From a virus, in IMG/VR virus record IMGVR_UViG_3300037245_000995, positions 1 to 40,973 of that record: 40,973 nt of DNA; one strand, given 5' to 3'. Position 1 is the first letter of the stretch. Each line of letters starts with the position of its first letter. This document shows positions 24,827 through 32,496 of the stretch, one piece after another. A program made the translations under genes and the position numbers. The notes under the pieces were generated by a model. That model was not told the origin of the DNA. It ran no database searches and was given only the letters and a program-made list of their open reading frames with translations.

Positions 24827-25035
24827 TAAGGTCGGTACTTCGGATTGTTCGTGCTACTGATGGAGCTTTGTCGTATACCGAATTGATGGCGATGGATCTT
24901 GGCGAGTATATGACGGTTATCGGCGAATTGAGTAAGATCGACAAAGCGGACAGCAAAACAGAGAAACCGGGTATGAGTGTCGAAAAGCAAATACAAATGA
25001 TTAAGACTGATCCTGCTATACGAAAGGCCGAATAA
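24416..25035 (+). CDS. Tail assembly chaperone, frameshifted (GT-like) product
   Basis: With a one-base slip back at 24757-24763 the first 116 residues of the short product join 90 residues of the -1 frame, giving 206 residues. The added part begins NTTETPASEKGKEE and contains an acidic linker and a helical domain (SVLRIVRATDGALSYTELMAMDLGEYM). Its stop (25033-25035) shares a base with the tape measure ATG. The added frame has no start of its own and codes well over its whole length, which supports the frameshift. Confidence 0.85.
24757..24763 (+). promoter_or_regulatory. Programmed -1 frameshift site (A AAA AAA)
   Basis: A run of nine A residues (24756-24764) contains a slippery heptamer aligned with the zero frame (codons AAA AAA at 24758-24763). 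The -1 frame is open from there to a stop at 25033-25035, exactly abutting the tape measure start. Confidence 0.85.
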
Positions 25036-26438
25036 TGGCACTTGGAAAAGCGGTTGTTAATATATTGGCAAATTTGAAGCCTTTGAAACGGGGGCTTTTG
25101 GCGGCGAGGGTTCTTGTATCGAGAATGGTAACTTCCATTTCGAGGACTTCTTTTAATCTTCTTAAATCGGGGTTGCGTAAGATTATGTCGCTTGCGAAAT
25201 TAGCGGCAATAGCGATACTTGGGGTGGGGATTGCTTCGGTTAAGGTTGCTTCTGATTCTGTGGAAACGGAGAATTTGTTTCGACAATCGTTTGGAAAGAT
25301 GGCAGACGAAGCGGATCGATGGGCGAAAAAATACTCGAAGTCTCTGAACTTATTCGAGGTCGATACGAAAAAGGCGTTGGGTACGTTCTTTTTAATGATT
25401 AACGGGATGGGGGTTGCAGAGGATCAGGCGTTTAAAATGGCAAAGGGGTTGACGAAGCTCGTTAATGATCTGGCTTCGTTTCGGAATTTAGGGCTTGAGG
25501 AGGCTTTCCTGAAAATTGCGGCGGGTATAACTGGCGAGAGTGAACCGCTTAAAAGGCTCGGTATTGTCGTTAATGAAACGACGATTCAAATGCTTGCACA
25601 GAAAGATGCGACAATACTTGCTCGGGTTGCGGCTGAAAAGGCAACTCCGAAGCTGGAGCGATACGGTAATACGTATTTAGATGTTTCGAAGAAAACAAAA
25701 ACGGCTACTATCAAATTGACAGAGCAGGAAAAAATAATGCTGCGATATCAGGACATTTTGAATAAAACGTCAAAGGATCAAGGGGATATGGCGAGGACGC
25801 TTAACGATACGTCGAATGTTTTTAAACAGATCGGGGCTCAAATAAAAAGAACGGCAGATACTATCGGTCAGTCGTTTTTGCCGGAAGTTACTAAAGTTGG
25901 GATTGCTTTGCGTGATTGGTTCGTGAAAAATCAGGATCAGGTTAGAGAATGGGCGGAAGTTATTTCTGCAAAGGTGAATGAAGTTATCAAACTTATTAAA
26001 GAGTTGTTTGCTTTAGCCCAGGGCGGCGAATGGCAAAAGTTGTTCGACAGGATCGGCGATATATTCAAGAATGTTTTGGGGGGATTGGTAGAATTTATAA
26101 AATCGATAACGCCGAAAGCAGTAGGAATCGGTAAAGCGATAGGCGAGGGATTCTTGGCTTCTGTGAAAGATACGCAGCTTGGTAGGTTTCTGGATGTTGT
26201 GGGAACTGCCGCTAAAGGGGTTGCTAAAGTTGTCGATGTTGTTGTTGGTGAGCCAGCTAGGATTTTTGGAGAGCGTTTCAATCCAGAATCCAGAGATACG
26301 GCAAGGCTCAACCCTAATTTGAGAAATAGAAGAAATCAGCTTTCACCTGTAACAATTACTACGGGGGATGCGTCTACGATAATCTCTGAACTTCAAAAAT
26401 TGAATAGACAGGTACAGCGTCAAAACGAGGACTTCTAA
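25035..26438 (+). CDS. Tail tape measure protein
   Basis: The product is 467 residues, almost wholly helical. A hydrophobic segment (LAKLAAIAILGVGIASVKV) lies at about 53-71, followed by the tape measure signature FRQSFGKMADEADRWAKKYSKSLN and LASFRNLGLEEAFLKIAAGITGESEPLKRLGIVV. The length would correspond to a tail of about 70 nm at 0.15 nm per residue, which is short for a siphovirus. It follows the chaperones, as expected. Confidence 0.92.
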   Translation: MALGKAVVNILANLKPLKRGLLAARVLVSRMVTSISRTSFNLLKSGLRKIMSLAKLAAIAILGVGIASVKVASDSVETENLFRQSFGKMADEADRWAKKYSKSLNLFEVDTKKALGTFFLMINGMGVAEDQAFKMAKGLTKLVNDLASFRNLGLEEAFLKIAAGITGESEPLKRLGIVVNETTIQMLAQKDATILARVAAEKATPKLERYGNTYLDVSKKTKTATIKLTEQEKIMLRYQDILNKTSKDQGDMARTLNDTSNVFKQIGAQIKRTADTIGQSFLPEVTKVGIALRDWFVKNQDQVREWAEVISAKVNEVIKLIKELFALAQGGEWQKLFDRIGDIFKNVLGGLVEFIKSITPKAVGIGKAIGEGFLASVKDTQLGRFLDVVGTAAKGVAKVVDVVVGEPARIFGERFNPESRDTARLNPNLRNRRNQLSPVTITTGDASTIISELQKLNRQVQRQNEDF

Positions 26439-27295
26439 TGGCGGTCATATCAGATATAATCGAAAGTAATTCAGGAAGATTAACATTACAGGGGTGGGAG
26501 TTTGAGCGGATTTATTTTGTAAGTGAACTGGCTTCGGTGGGAAGTGATATGTTGGTGGAAGCTGTTGCTACGGCGGGTGTTGCACTCGGTGATTCTCATC
26601 CATCCATAGCAACCGCTTTCGTGTTTGAAATTTTACCGGAATCGATACCAACGGCAGGGGATCAGGTTAAGATAACGTATGTTTATCGTCAATTCGATGT
26701 GAATTATGAGTATAACATCGATGCGGGGCAAGAGACGCAAGTAACTGATGAGTATTGGGCTGATAGGGGTGATGATGGGACTGGCATTCTAACGAAAATG
26801 GAAGCAATAGAATATACTTTTCCTGCCGATTACATACACAATAAAAAGTTTCAGGGTGTGACTGATCCGCAAGGTGTCGAAGCGAATATATTCATAAACA
26901 AGCCAAAGATAATAATATCGAGGACGGAAAGAGTTGCGATCGCGGCGGATGGATTAAGCGGACATTCGCCGGGAATCCCGCTAACTGGCAATATAATTGT
27001 TGACCGAAATATTGAGTTTGCAAATAAGTTAAATTTGGCGGAGTGGAACATAAGGCCGTCTGATCCAGAGGGTATATGGATCTGTAACGGTATACAGGGT
27101 GTTTCAATTAACGGCGGTTTGGCGTGGCGGGTAACTTATACTTTCACACGGGATGGTATAAATAAGTGGGTTTTCACGGCAAATTATCTTGATCCGACGA
27201 CGGGTTTTCCTGAACCGGATGCTGAAATTGGAAACGGCAGGGCTGAATATGATATGTACTTATTACGGAATTTCACTTTGTTAGAGCTACAATAA
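26438..27295 (+). CDS. Putative tail-tip protein
   Basis: The product is 285 residues, beta-rich, with no recognised domain. It opens TAATG-coupled to the tape measure gene, the position of a distal tail or baseplate hub component in siphoviruses. A C-terminal segment (LAWRVTYTFTRDGINKWVFTANYLDPTTGFPEP) has the look of a phage structural protein. Assigned by context. Confidence 0.6.
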   Translation: MAVISDIIESNSGRLTLQGWEFERIYFVSELASVGSDMLVEAVATAGVALGDSHPSIATAFVFEILPESIPTAGDQVKITYVYRQFDVNYEYNIDAGQETQVTDEYWADRGDDGTGILTKMEAIEYTFPADYIHNKKFQGVTDPQGVEANIFINKPKIIISRTERVAIAADGLSGHSPGIPLTGNIIVDRNIEFANKLNLAEWNIRPSDPEGIWICNGIQGVSINGGLAWRVTYTFTRDGINKWVFTANYLDPTTGFPEPDAEIGNGRAEYDMYLLRNFTLLELQ

Positions 27296-27705
27296 TGGCT
27301 AAAACAAACAAACAAATCAAAAGGCAAGTCAGGACAAACAGCCATGCGATTGAGAAAAACAATACGCAGATCAATCCGCCTGTAAATACGCAGGTTAGAA
27401 ATAAGATCAATTCCCCGGTAATACGATATGGGATAGGTAGGCGGGCGAGAACAAAGGCGGCGGCGGGGAGTGGATCGACAATCGTTTGTAATCTTTACGA
27501 TCTTAACGGGGTTGAGCAAACGACTGGTGATGAATCTGGGATCACTGTTTATTGTGATATTATAAATACTACGGATTTGAATTTGGCGGTTCCGAGATTG
27601 CCGAATAATTTTGATATAACGATTGAATTACATCCGCATAATGCAACCGAAGATCGTTGGCGGTGTACTACGGCTATATTCCAGAAAAGCAAGGATTGTC
27701 CATAA
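27295..27705 (+). CDS. Putative tail-tip or fibre-base protein
   Basis: The product is 136 residues. The N-terminal 45 residues are charged and Asn/Gln-rich and probably form a short coiled coil; the rest is beta-like (TIVCNLYDLNG, ITVYCDIIN, DITIELHPHN). The start overlaps the previous stop. No family is recognised. Confidence 0.6.
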   Translation: MAKTNKQIKRQVRTNSHAIEKNNTQINPPVNTQVRNKINSPVIRYGIGRRARTKAAAGSGSTIVCNLYDLNGVEQTTGDESGITVYCDIINTTDLNLAVPRLPNNFDITIELHPHNATEDRWRCTTAIFQKSKDCP

Positions 27706-28175
27706 TGGTAGATATAGGATATAACCCATCGACAGGGGAAATAGAATACGATGCAGAAGCGGGTGCTATATGCGAGGGGTGTTGTGGGCCGGAAATAGTA
27801 TGTGATTTTTGCGGTTCTACGGGAACGATAAGGATAACATTTGCTAATGTACTACTTTGCTCGGACAGCTCGCCGATAGGCTTTGTAAACGGTGTCCACG
27901 ATGTACCTTTTTCAACCGGTGGAGCTAATGGGTGCGTATATCGTCTTGTCGATGTTGGTAATGATGTGACTTTTGTATATCAGACTAGCACCTTGGCACC
28001 TGCAAGTACATTGGTCGATGCTTTTCAAACAAGCACTGGCAAAAGTTATTATACTTTGAGAAAGTTAGGTTCTTGTATTCTTACAGGTACAACAGAGCCG
28101 AATGATAAAGGAATTGGTGATTGTGGTGGTGCAATAATAGGGTATGATGGAACGGCAACATGGGCTGAAATATAA
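27705..28175 (+). CDS. Cys-rich tail-region protein
   Basis: The product is 156 residues. The ATG at 27705 overlaps the previous stop; the frame extends upstream but only as a shadow. The N-terminal part has CEGCCG and CDFCG clusters (four or more Cys), a metal site or disulfide-rich knob; the rest is beta-like. It lies between tail-tip genes. Function unknown. Confidence 0.6.
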   Translation: MVDIGYNPSTGEIEYDAEAGAICEGCCGPEIVCDFCGSTGTIRITFANVLLCSDSSPIGFVNGVHDVPFSTGGANGCVYRLVDVGNDVTFVYQTSTLAPASTLVDAFQTSTGKSYYTLRKLGSCILTGTTEPNDKGIGDCGGAIIGYDGTATWAEI

Positions 28176-28459
28176 TGAGTTGTTGCGGAAAAGTAAAAAA
28201 GGTTATAGAAAAGAGCTTGCATATCGCACAGGCTTATACATCGCTGGCGGTGGAAAACATAAGCGGTAAAGAAGTAATGAAATATGAGCGAACCGAGGAA
28301 CGGATTGAGATTTGTAGAAAGTGTGAGTTTAAGAACTGGAAAAATAATAATCGGAGCCTTTGGTGTAAATTGTGCGGGTGTTACGTGCCGGGAAAGGCTA
28401 GAATAGAAAATGAGAACTGCCCGAAAGGGCTTTGGGAGATTTTGAAAAATGGCAACTAA
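28175..28459 (+). CDS. Zinc-ribbon phage protein
   Basis: The product is 94 residues. After an N-terminal CC and a helical part, a C4 ribbon appears: CRKCEF, WCKLCGCYV and NCPKGLW. This pattern occurs in small proteins of many tailed phages, often among tail genes; its role is not established. The start overlaps the previous stop, and the end overlaps the fibre gene by 11 bases. Confidence 0.75.
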   Translation: MSCCGKVKKVIEKSLHIAQAYTSLAVENISGKEVMKYERTEERIEICRKCEFKNWKNNNRSLWCKLCGCYVPGKARIENENCPKGLWEILKNGN

Positions 28460-29939
28460 AACATGGTTAGGCGGAATCGGAACAATCGGTTATAACAGTG
28501 GTGGGCCAACTGAACCGACTGTTGGTGATATAATTACTGGTGCAACGTCCGGGGCTTCGGGTGCTTATATAAGTGCTACGATAACGGGCGGCGGTTGGGC
28601 TGGTAGTGATGCGGCGGGTGTTATGATGTTTCGTGCCATATCAGGAACATTTACGGAAGATGAACTTTTGACAAATACGACTCAATCGGATGCTGATATT
28701 GCGACGATCGATATTGCAACAACTCCGTTGGTTGATCTGTCGGGTAACTTTACTACTGCTGAAAATTGGGATACGGCTGTTGTACCTGCTGATGGTGATA
28801 GTCTGGTGTTTAACGGATTTGCAACAGAGGTACCGGCCAGCTTTGCAGACGCTACTTTGCAGACGGTAGGCAGAAAGTTCAGCGTTACTCAATTAGCGAC
28901 TATCGGTTATGATAGCGGAAGCGATGAGCCTGATGTTGGGGATATTCTACTTGGTTTAACTTCGGGAGCTACGGCTAGATATGTAAGCACGACATTAACG
29001 GGTGGAACATGGGGCGGTGGTAATGCGGCTGGTGTGCTGTCGTTAAAATCGGTCAAGGGAACATTTACAAACGATGAAATAATCCAGAACACGACACAGG
29101 CCGATGTTGATGTTTTAACTATCGATACGGGTACGGCTTATGTAAATCCGTTGGATCAGTCGGCAAAAGATTTTGTATCTATTATCGTGAGTAGTTCGTA
29201 CACAGGCAATATCGGGTATCAAGATACGACGACAGATGTTTATGTTGCTTTGCTTTGTGCGGCGGGATCGGTTTCATTTTCCGGATCGGGAAAGATGTAC
29301 CTATTCTCGAAACATGCGGCGGCAGATATTGATTCGGTTGTGTGTGCGGCTACCGGTACTATAACTCTTGGCAAAGCTGATTCGAGCGGTCAGGAGCTTA
29401 TTACTGTTACAAACGCCGGTGGAACTGTAACGATATTGCCAGCTATTGCGGGGACGACGGCGGCACCTGAACTTGATGAGTTGTTTAGCGTAGCAAATGC
29501 GGCGACGAATACGATAGGAGAGGATAATTCGAGTGCGGTTTTGCTGGTCAGGGTTATTCTCGGAACGGTTCTTTTGAAATGTTCGGCGGCAGAGATAAAT
29601 GTATCGGGTGGTACGCTAAATATCGGAGCTTCTGATTTTGCACCTGCGGCCACAAGAACGATCACGAAATTACTGCAATTCGCTGGAACTGTAAAAATTG
29701 ATATGGCGGTTACGATAAGTGAGCTTCGATGCTTCGATGGAACGCTTACGACAAGCGGGTCGGGGACTAAGATTCTTGGCGATGCGGCTATTAACGCCGG
29801 AACGATCGAAGTGTACGATGCGAATGTTGATTTAACCGGCGGTGCTGTCGGCAGTGTAACACTTGCGGCTAATGCGGAAGTCAAGCAATTAACGAACGGA
29901 TCATTCAACCCGCCAAAACAGGTGAATACTACTTGGTAA
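28449..29939 (+). CDS. Tail fibre-like beta-helical adhesin
   Basis: The product is 496 residues, rich in Gly, Thr, Ala and Val. Two similar units occupy about residues 12-92 and 150-230 (TIGYNSGGPTEPTVGDIITGATSGA and TIGYDSGSDEPDVGDILLGLTSGA; each closes with a GTFT-DE-NTTQ-D segment). The remainder (from about 240) consists of short repeating strands, like a beta helix. The position at the end of the tail module fits a fibre or tip adhesin that contacts the host surface. Confidence 0.75.
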   Translation: MATKTWLGGIGTIGYNSGGPTEPTVGDIITGATSGASGAYISATITGGGWAGSDAAGVMMFRAISGTFTEDELLTNTTQSDADIATIDIATTPLVDLSGNFTTAENWDTAVVPADGDSLVFNGFATEVPASFADATLQTVGRKFSVTQLATIGYDSGSDEPDVGDILLGLTSGATARYVSTTLTGGTWGGGNAAGVLSLKSVKGTFTNDEIIQNTTQADVDVLTIDTGTAYVNPLDQSAKDFVSIIVSSSYTGNIGYQDTTTDVYVALLCAAGSVSFSGSGKMYLFSKHAAADIDSVVCAATGTITLGKADSSGQELITVTNAGGTVTILPAIAGTTAAPELDELFSVANAATNTIGEDNSSAVLLVRVILGTVLLKCSAAEINVSGGTLNIGASDFAPAATRTITKLLQFAGTVKIDMAVTISELRCFDGTLTTSGSGTKILGDAAINAGTIEVYDANVDLTGGAVGSVTLAANAEVKQLTNGSFNPPKQVNTTW

Positions 29940-29945
29940 GGAAAT

Positions 29946-30515
29946 ATGGAACTTAAACAGCTATTGAAAACATTACGCAGGGAAAAGGTATCGAAGATCG
30001 TAATTGTCGGTACAGAGGGAAGTGGTACAACGATCGGGGCTTGGATTCTTGCTAAAGAACTGAAAAAGACTTATATCGATCAGGGTGTTTTTGGTGCTTT
30101 GAACTATGCCGCCTTTTTGGAAAAAGTTAAAACTAAATCGGATTACGTTTGTCGGTGTCCGGGTTTGAATCATTGTGCGGTTGCTATGCCGAGCGATCTA
30201 TTTTTGATTGCTATGAATAGAGAGCTTTCGGATGTGTTGACGGCACTACGCAGAGTAGGTTTTCAGTATGGCGAGAAAGAGCGTAGAATCTATGAGGATT
30301 ATAAGATGTTCGATACACACCTGCCGATGCCGCATACGAAGTGTGAATTTCTGTCAAGGTTCGTTTCGAGGGCGAGGCGGGTAGAATATCTCGATTATGA
30401 ATCGATGGATTATCATAAGCTGTTTGTTAAGAAACCTGTAAGGCGATTGTTCAAGGCCGGGCAGATCATGGCCGATGAGGAAACGCCGGAAATATTTAAT
30501 TTCGGAAAGGCTTGA
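29946..30515 (+). CDS. P-loop-like hypothetical protein
   Basis: The product is 189 residues. The N terminus KIVIVGTEGSGTTIGAWILAKEL is a strand, a Gly-rich loop (GTEGSGTT) and a helix, as in P-loop folds, but Lys of the Walker A motif is missing; sulfotransferase-type loops look similar. Later HCAVAMPSDLFLIAMNRELSDV may carry the second conserved region. It has no homologous role that I recognise in tails. GGAAAT precedes the ATG. Confidence 0.55.
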   Translation: MELKQLLKTLRREKVSKIVIVGTEGSGTTIGAWILAKELKKTYIDQGVFGALNYAAFLEKVKTKSDYVCRCPGLNHCAVAMPSDLFLIAMNRELSDVLTALRRVGFQYGEKERRIYEDYKMFDTHLPMPHTKCEFLSRFVSRARRVEYLDYESMDYHKLFVKKPVRRLFKAGQIMADEETPEIFNFGKA

Positions 30516-30516
30516 A

Positions 30517-30807
30517 ATGGATTATGAAATGAAATGGAAGTGTGCGGCGATAATTCTCGCAATAGTTTTATTGATAATAGGTGCTATTGTTTTCTCTGGT
30601 TGTGCAAGTGTGAAAGTACATAAGGAACTGCCGGACGGTACCTATATCGGTGTTGATTATGTTCGGTGGTGGAATCAGAGCCTAGAGGGATTGAGGATTA
30701 GAACGCCAGAGGGCTATGAGATTTTTCTTGATAAGCAGAAATCGGACTTCGAGGCCGGTTTTAACTTGGGGATGATGAGCGTTAAGATGGGCGGTGATGG
30801 GGAATGA
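30517..30807 (+). CDS. Putative lipoprotein
   Basis: The product is 96 residues. The ATG at 30517 follows GGAAAGG; upstream in-frame codons belong to the previous gene. A hydrophobic stretch (AAIILAIVLLIIGAIVF) ends in a lipobox-like VFSGC with Cys 29, after which a short polar domain follows. The signal would target it to the periplasmic side of the inner or outer membrane. An outer-membrane spanin or superinfection-exclusion lipoprotein are both possible. Confidence 0.65.
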   Translation: MDYEMKWKCAAIILAIVLLIIGAIVFSGCASVKVHKELPDGTYIGVDYVRWWNQSLEGLRIRTPEGYEIFLDKQKSDFEAGFNLGMMSVKMGGDGE

Positions 30808-31223
30808 AATATAGAGAAACGAAATACTACAAATATCAGTTGATGGGCGATGAAGTCTTTTCGATGATGGAGTTTTCGTCGATCGAGTATTCCAGCAGGT
30901 TTATCCGGATCGAGGACGGGACACTCCGGGTTAAGAAGTTTTATGCTTGGGATGGTTCGTCTGTACCGGGGAAGAAATACATAAAATGGATTTGGGATTG
31001 TGATCGATTCTGTAAGACCGCAAGCCTGATCCATGATTCGCTGTACCAGATCATACGGGAAAAAGATTTGTCCGAGGACTACCGGCTAAGAGCCGATGTA
31101 ATATATCGGAAAAGGTGTATAAGGGCGGGTATGAAAGAGTGGCAAGCCAACCTGCGGTTTTGGGCTTTGCGGAAATGGGGGAGTACGAAACACCATAAAC
31201 CGAATCCGATATTGATAGATTAA
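30804..31223 (+). CDS. DUF1353 family protein
   Basis: The product is 139 residues. The family motif YAWDGSSVPG near residue 47 is followed by a TASLIHDSLYQ motif near 74 and a helical RLRADVIYRKRCIRAGM stretch, as is typical for DUF1353. These occur near the lysis or tail end of many phage genomes; the biochemical function is not established. It overlaps the lipoprotein gene by 4 bases, suggesting co-translation. Confidence 0.9.
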   Translation: MKYRETKYYKYQLMGDEVFSMMEFSSIEYSSRFIRIEDGTLRVKKFYAWDGSSVPGKKYIKWIWDCDRFCKTASLIHDSLYQIIREKDLSEDYRLRADVIYRKRCIRAGMKEWQANLRFWALRKWGSTKHHKPNPILID

Positions 31224-31250
31224 AAGGTTTCTTCATCTACTCTCCTCCGA

Positions 31251-31281
31251 AAGTCGGGTTGCTAAAGCGACTCGGCTTTTA
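31251..31281 (+). terminator. Intrinsic terminator closing the late operon
   Basis: AAGTCGGGTTGC (31251-31262) pairs with GCGACTCGGCTT (31267-31278) over 12 bases with three G-T wobbles around TAAA, then a short T run. It stands 27 bases after the last late gene. Confidence 0.75.
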
Positions 31282-31506
31282 CGTTATCAGGCATACCGGC
31301 CAACAACGCATAGGGCAGGATGGATTTGTTTTGATTTTTTGTATGGTTATCCCCCCGGTTCGTACAATCGCTTAGAAACGCACACAGAGCCTCATATTAA
31401 AATTCATAATTCCAAAAAAATATTCTTGGTCCATCGGCATTATTAGCCTGAAAACGGCGATGTGGCTATATTTCTCAAATATCTGCAAATAATTCCGATT
31501 TTATGT
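31282..31506. other. AT-rich intergenic region without genes
   Basis: No convincing open frame, tRNA or strong hairpin is seen. The second half is AT-rich. It separates the late-operon terminator from the promoter at 31507, so it could hold control or origin sequences, but nothing specific (iterons, DnaA-box series) is recognisable. Confidence 0.5.
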
Positions 31507-31534
31507 TTGACATTTCCTATAAAACTGTTATACT
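31507..31534 (+). promoter_or_regulatory. Strong sigma70 promoter
   Basis: TTGACA (31507-31512), 16-base spacer, TATACT (31529-31534): the closest to consensus in the window. It begins the early/RNA region after the late terminator. A palindrome sits at its expected start point. Confidence 0.8.
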
Positions 31535-31538
31535 CTTT

Positions 31539-31558
31539 ATAGTTAAATCAATAACTAT
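31539..31558. promoter_or_regulatory. Palindromic operator candidate at the transcription start
   Basis: ATAGTTA (31539-31545) and TAACTAT (31552-31558) form a perfect 7-base inverted repeat around AATCAA. It begins 5 bases after the -10 hexamer, so it covers the expected start point, a classic place for a dimeric repressor. The repressor itself is not identified. Confidence 0.55.
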
Positions 31559-31576
31559 TAGAAAGGAAACCGAGAA

Positions 31577-31987
31577 ATGCAAAAGTACAGCAAAGAAGAA
31601 AAGAAAGCGTATTTCGCAAAGCTCCGAGAGGAATGGCAAACGGCCAAATCACTTCTTACGGCTGGCGAGATCAAGGAGATCGAGGCAATCATTATCAATC
31701 ATGGGATGGAGATTTCAGCGATCAGCTATAAGATGGTTGCGATGCAGATGCACGCTCAACAGCTTGACGGCATACCGTATCTTGATGCCAAAACATTCAA
31801 GGGCTGGAAAGAAAACGGTTTTACGGTCAAGAAAGGTTCGCACTCGACACTATCCGGTATTACTTGGATCGGCCCCGAAGCAAAGGAAGATGAACAACCC
31901 TTAGACGATGCTGATAAAAAGGGCTATGTATTTCCGAAAGCATACCATTTGTTTCACAGATCACAAGTTGAAGCGATAGCTGTATAG
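31577..31987 (+). CDS. ArdC-like N-terminal domain protein
   Basis: The product is 136 residues. The C-terminal half (AKTFKGWKENGFTVKKGSHS ... ITWIGP ... GYVFPKAYHLFHRSQVE) resembles the ssDNA-binding ArdC-type (DUF1738-like) domain of anti-restriction and phage/plasmid proteins: W/F-G-VKKG followed by a strand and a FP-AYHLFHRSQ motif. The protein ends soon after this motif. GAAAGGAAAC precedes the ATG. It is the first gene after the strong promoter, suiting early anti-restriction or DNA protection. Confidence 0.65.
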   Translation: MQKYSKEEKKAYFAKLREEWQTAKSLLTAGEIKEIEAIIINHGMEISAISYKMVAMQMHAQQLDGIPYLDAKTFKGWKENGFTVKKGSHSTLSGITWIGPEAKEDEQPLDDADKKGYVFPKAYHLFHRSQVEAIAV

Positions 31988-32496
31988 TGTTACGCCCGTA
32001 AGGTTTTCGCCCGGTTCGACTCCGGGCGGCGGGTTTGCAAGTGGCGAAAGAGATCGGACGAGCGATCTTGAATAGCTCGGCAGAGCAGGGAAAGCCGAAA
32101 GCCTGTTATTTTACAAGTTAATATGGGATGTTCGGAATCGACAACCGGACTGGAAATCGAGGCCATTCTAAATAAGTGAAGCCACTACCCGGTGGCCGAG
32201 CGAGATTTGCACTGAGTATGCAAAGGCCGGAACAGGGAAACACATCGAAAAGCAAGCCTGATAAAATCCGATGTTATTGAGTAATGCTTATGACGCTCGT
32301 CATACTTTGCATAGCGACAACTTACGAACCGATGAGAATCGGCGGTAAGCTCTGGCACGTAACGAACACAAACGGCGAATCAGGAAATACGGAAATTGCA
32401 GATGTAAAAACCGATCTTAGTATTAGTTCAGGTGCGGGGCGATTATATCAAGCCGCATCTATACAAATGCTAATTGAAATTTTGAAAGGAACAGAA
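31988..32496 (+). ncRNA. Candidate large structured non-coding RNA
   Basis: About 500 bases lack a credible gene but hold many perfect hairpins: 32008-32028 (7 base pairs, TTCGACT loop), 32051-32068 (6 pairs), 32181-32196 (5), 32206-32224 (6), 32242-32274 (6 pairs closing a 21-base loop), 32289-32304 (6) and 32321-32349 (two 5-pair helices with an internal loop and a GAGA tetraloop). An open frame over 32284-32496 is continuous with the next gene but has no ribosome binding site of its own and overlaps hairpins. It would be transcribed from 31507. No known RNA family is recognised; tmRNA and group I intron signatures were not found. Confidence 0.5.

Noticed and set aside
31988-32300. tmRNA, permuted tmRNA or group I intron
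   Set aside because: A T-arm-like hairpin is present, but no matching acceptor strand, tag reading frame, or group I P7/P3 core could be found.
32284-32496. N-terminal extension of the 32497 gene
   Set aside because: There is no ribosome binding site at 32284, the internal ATG at 32497 has a good one, and the extension lies over stable hairpins.
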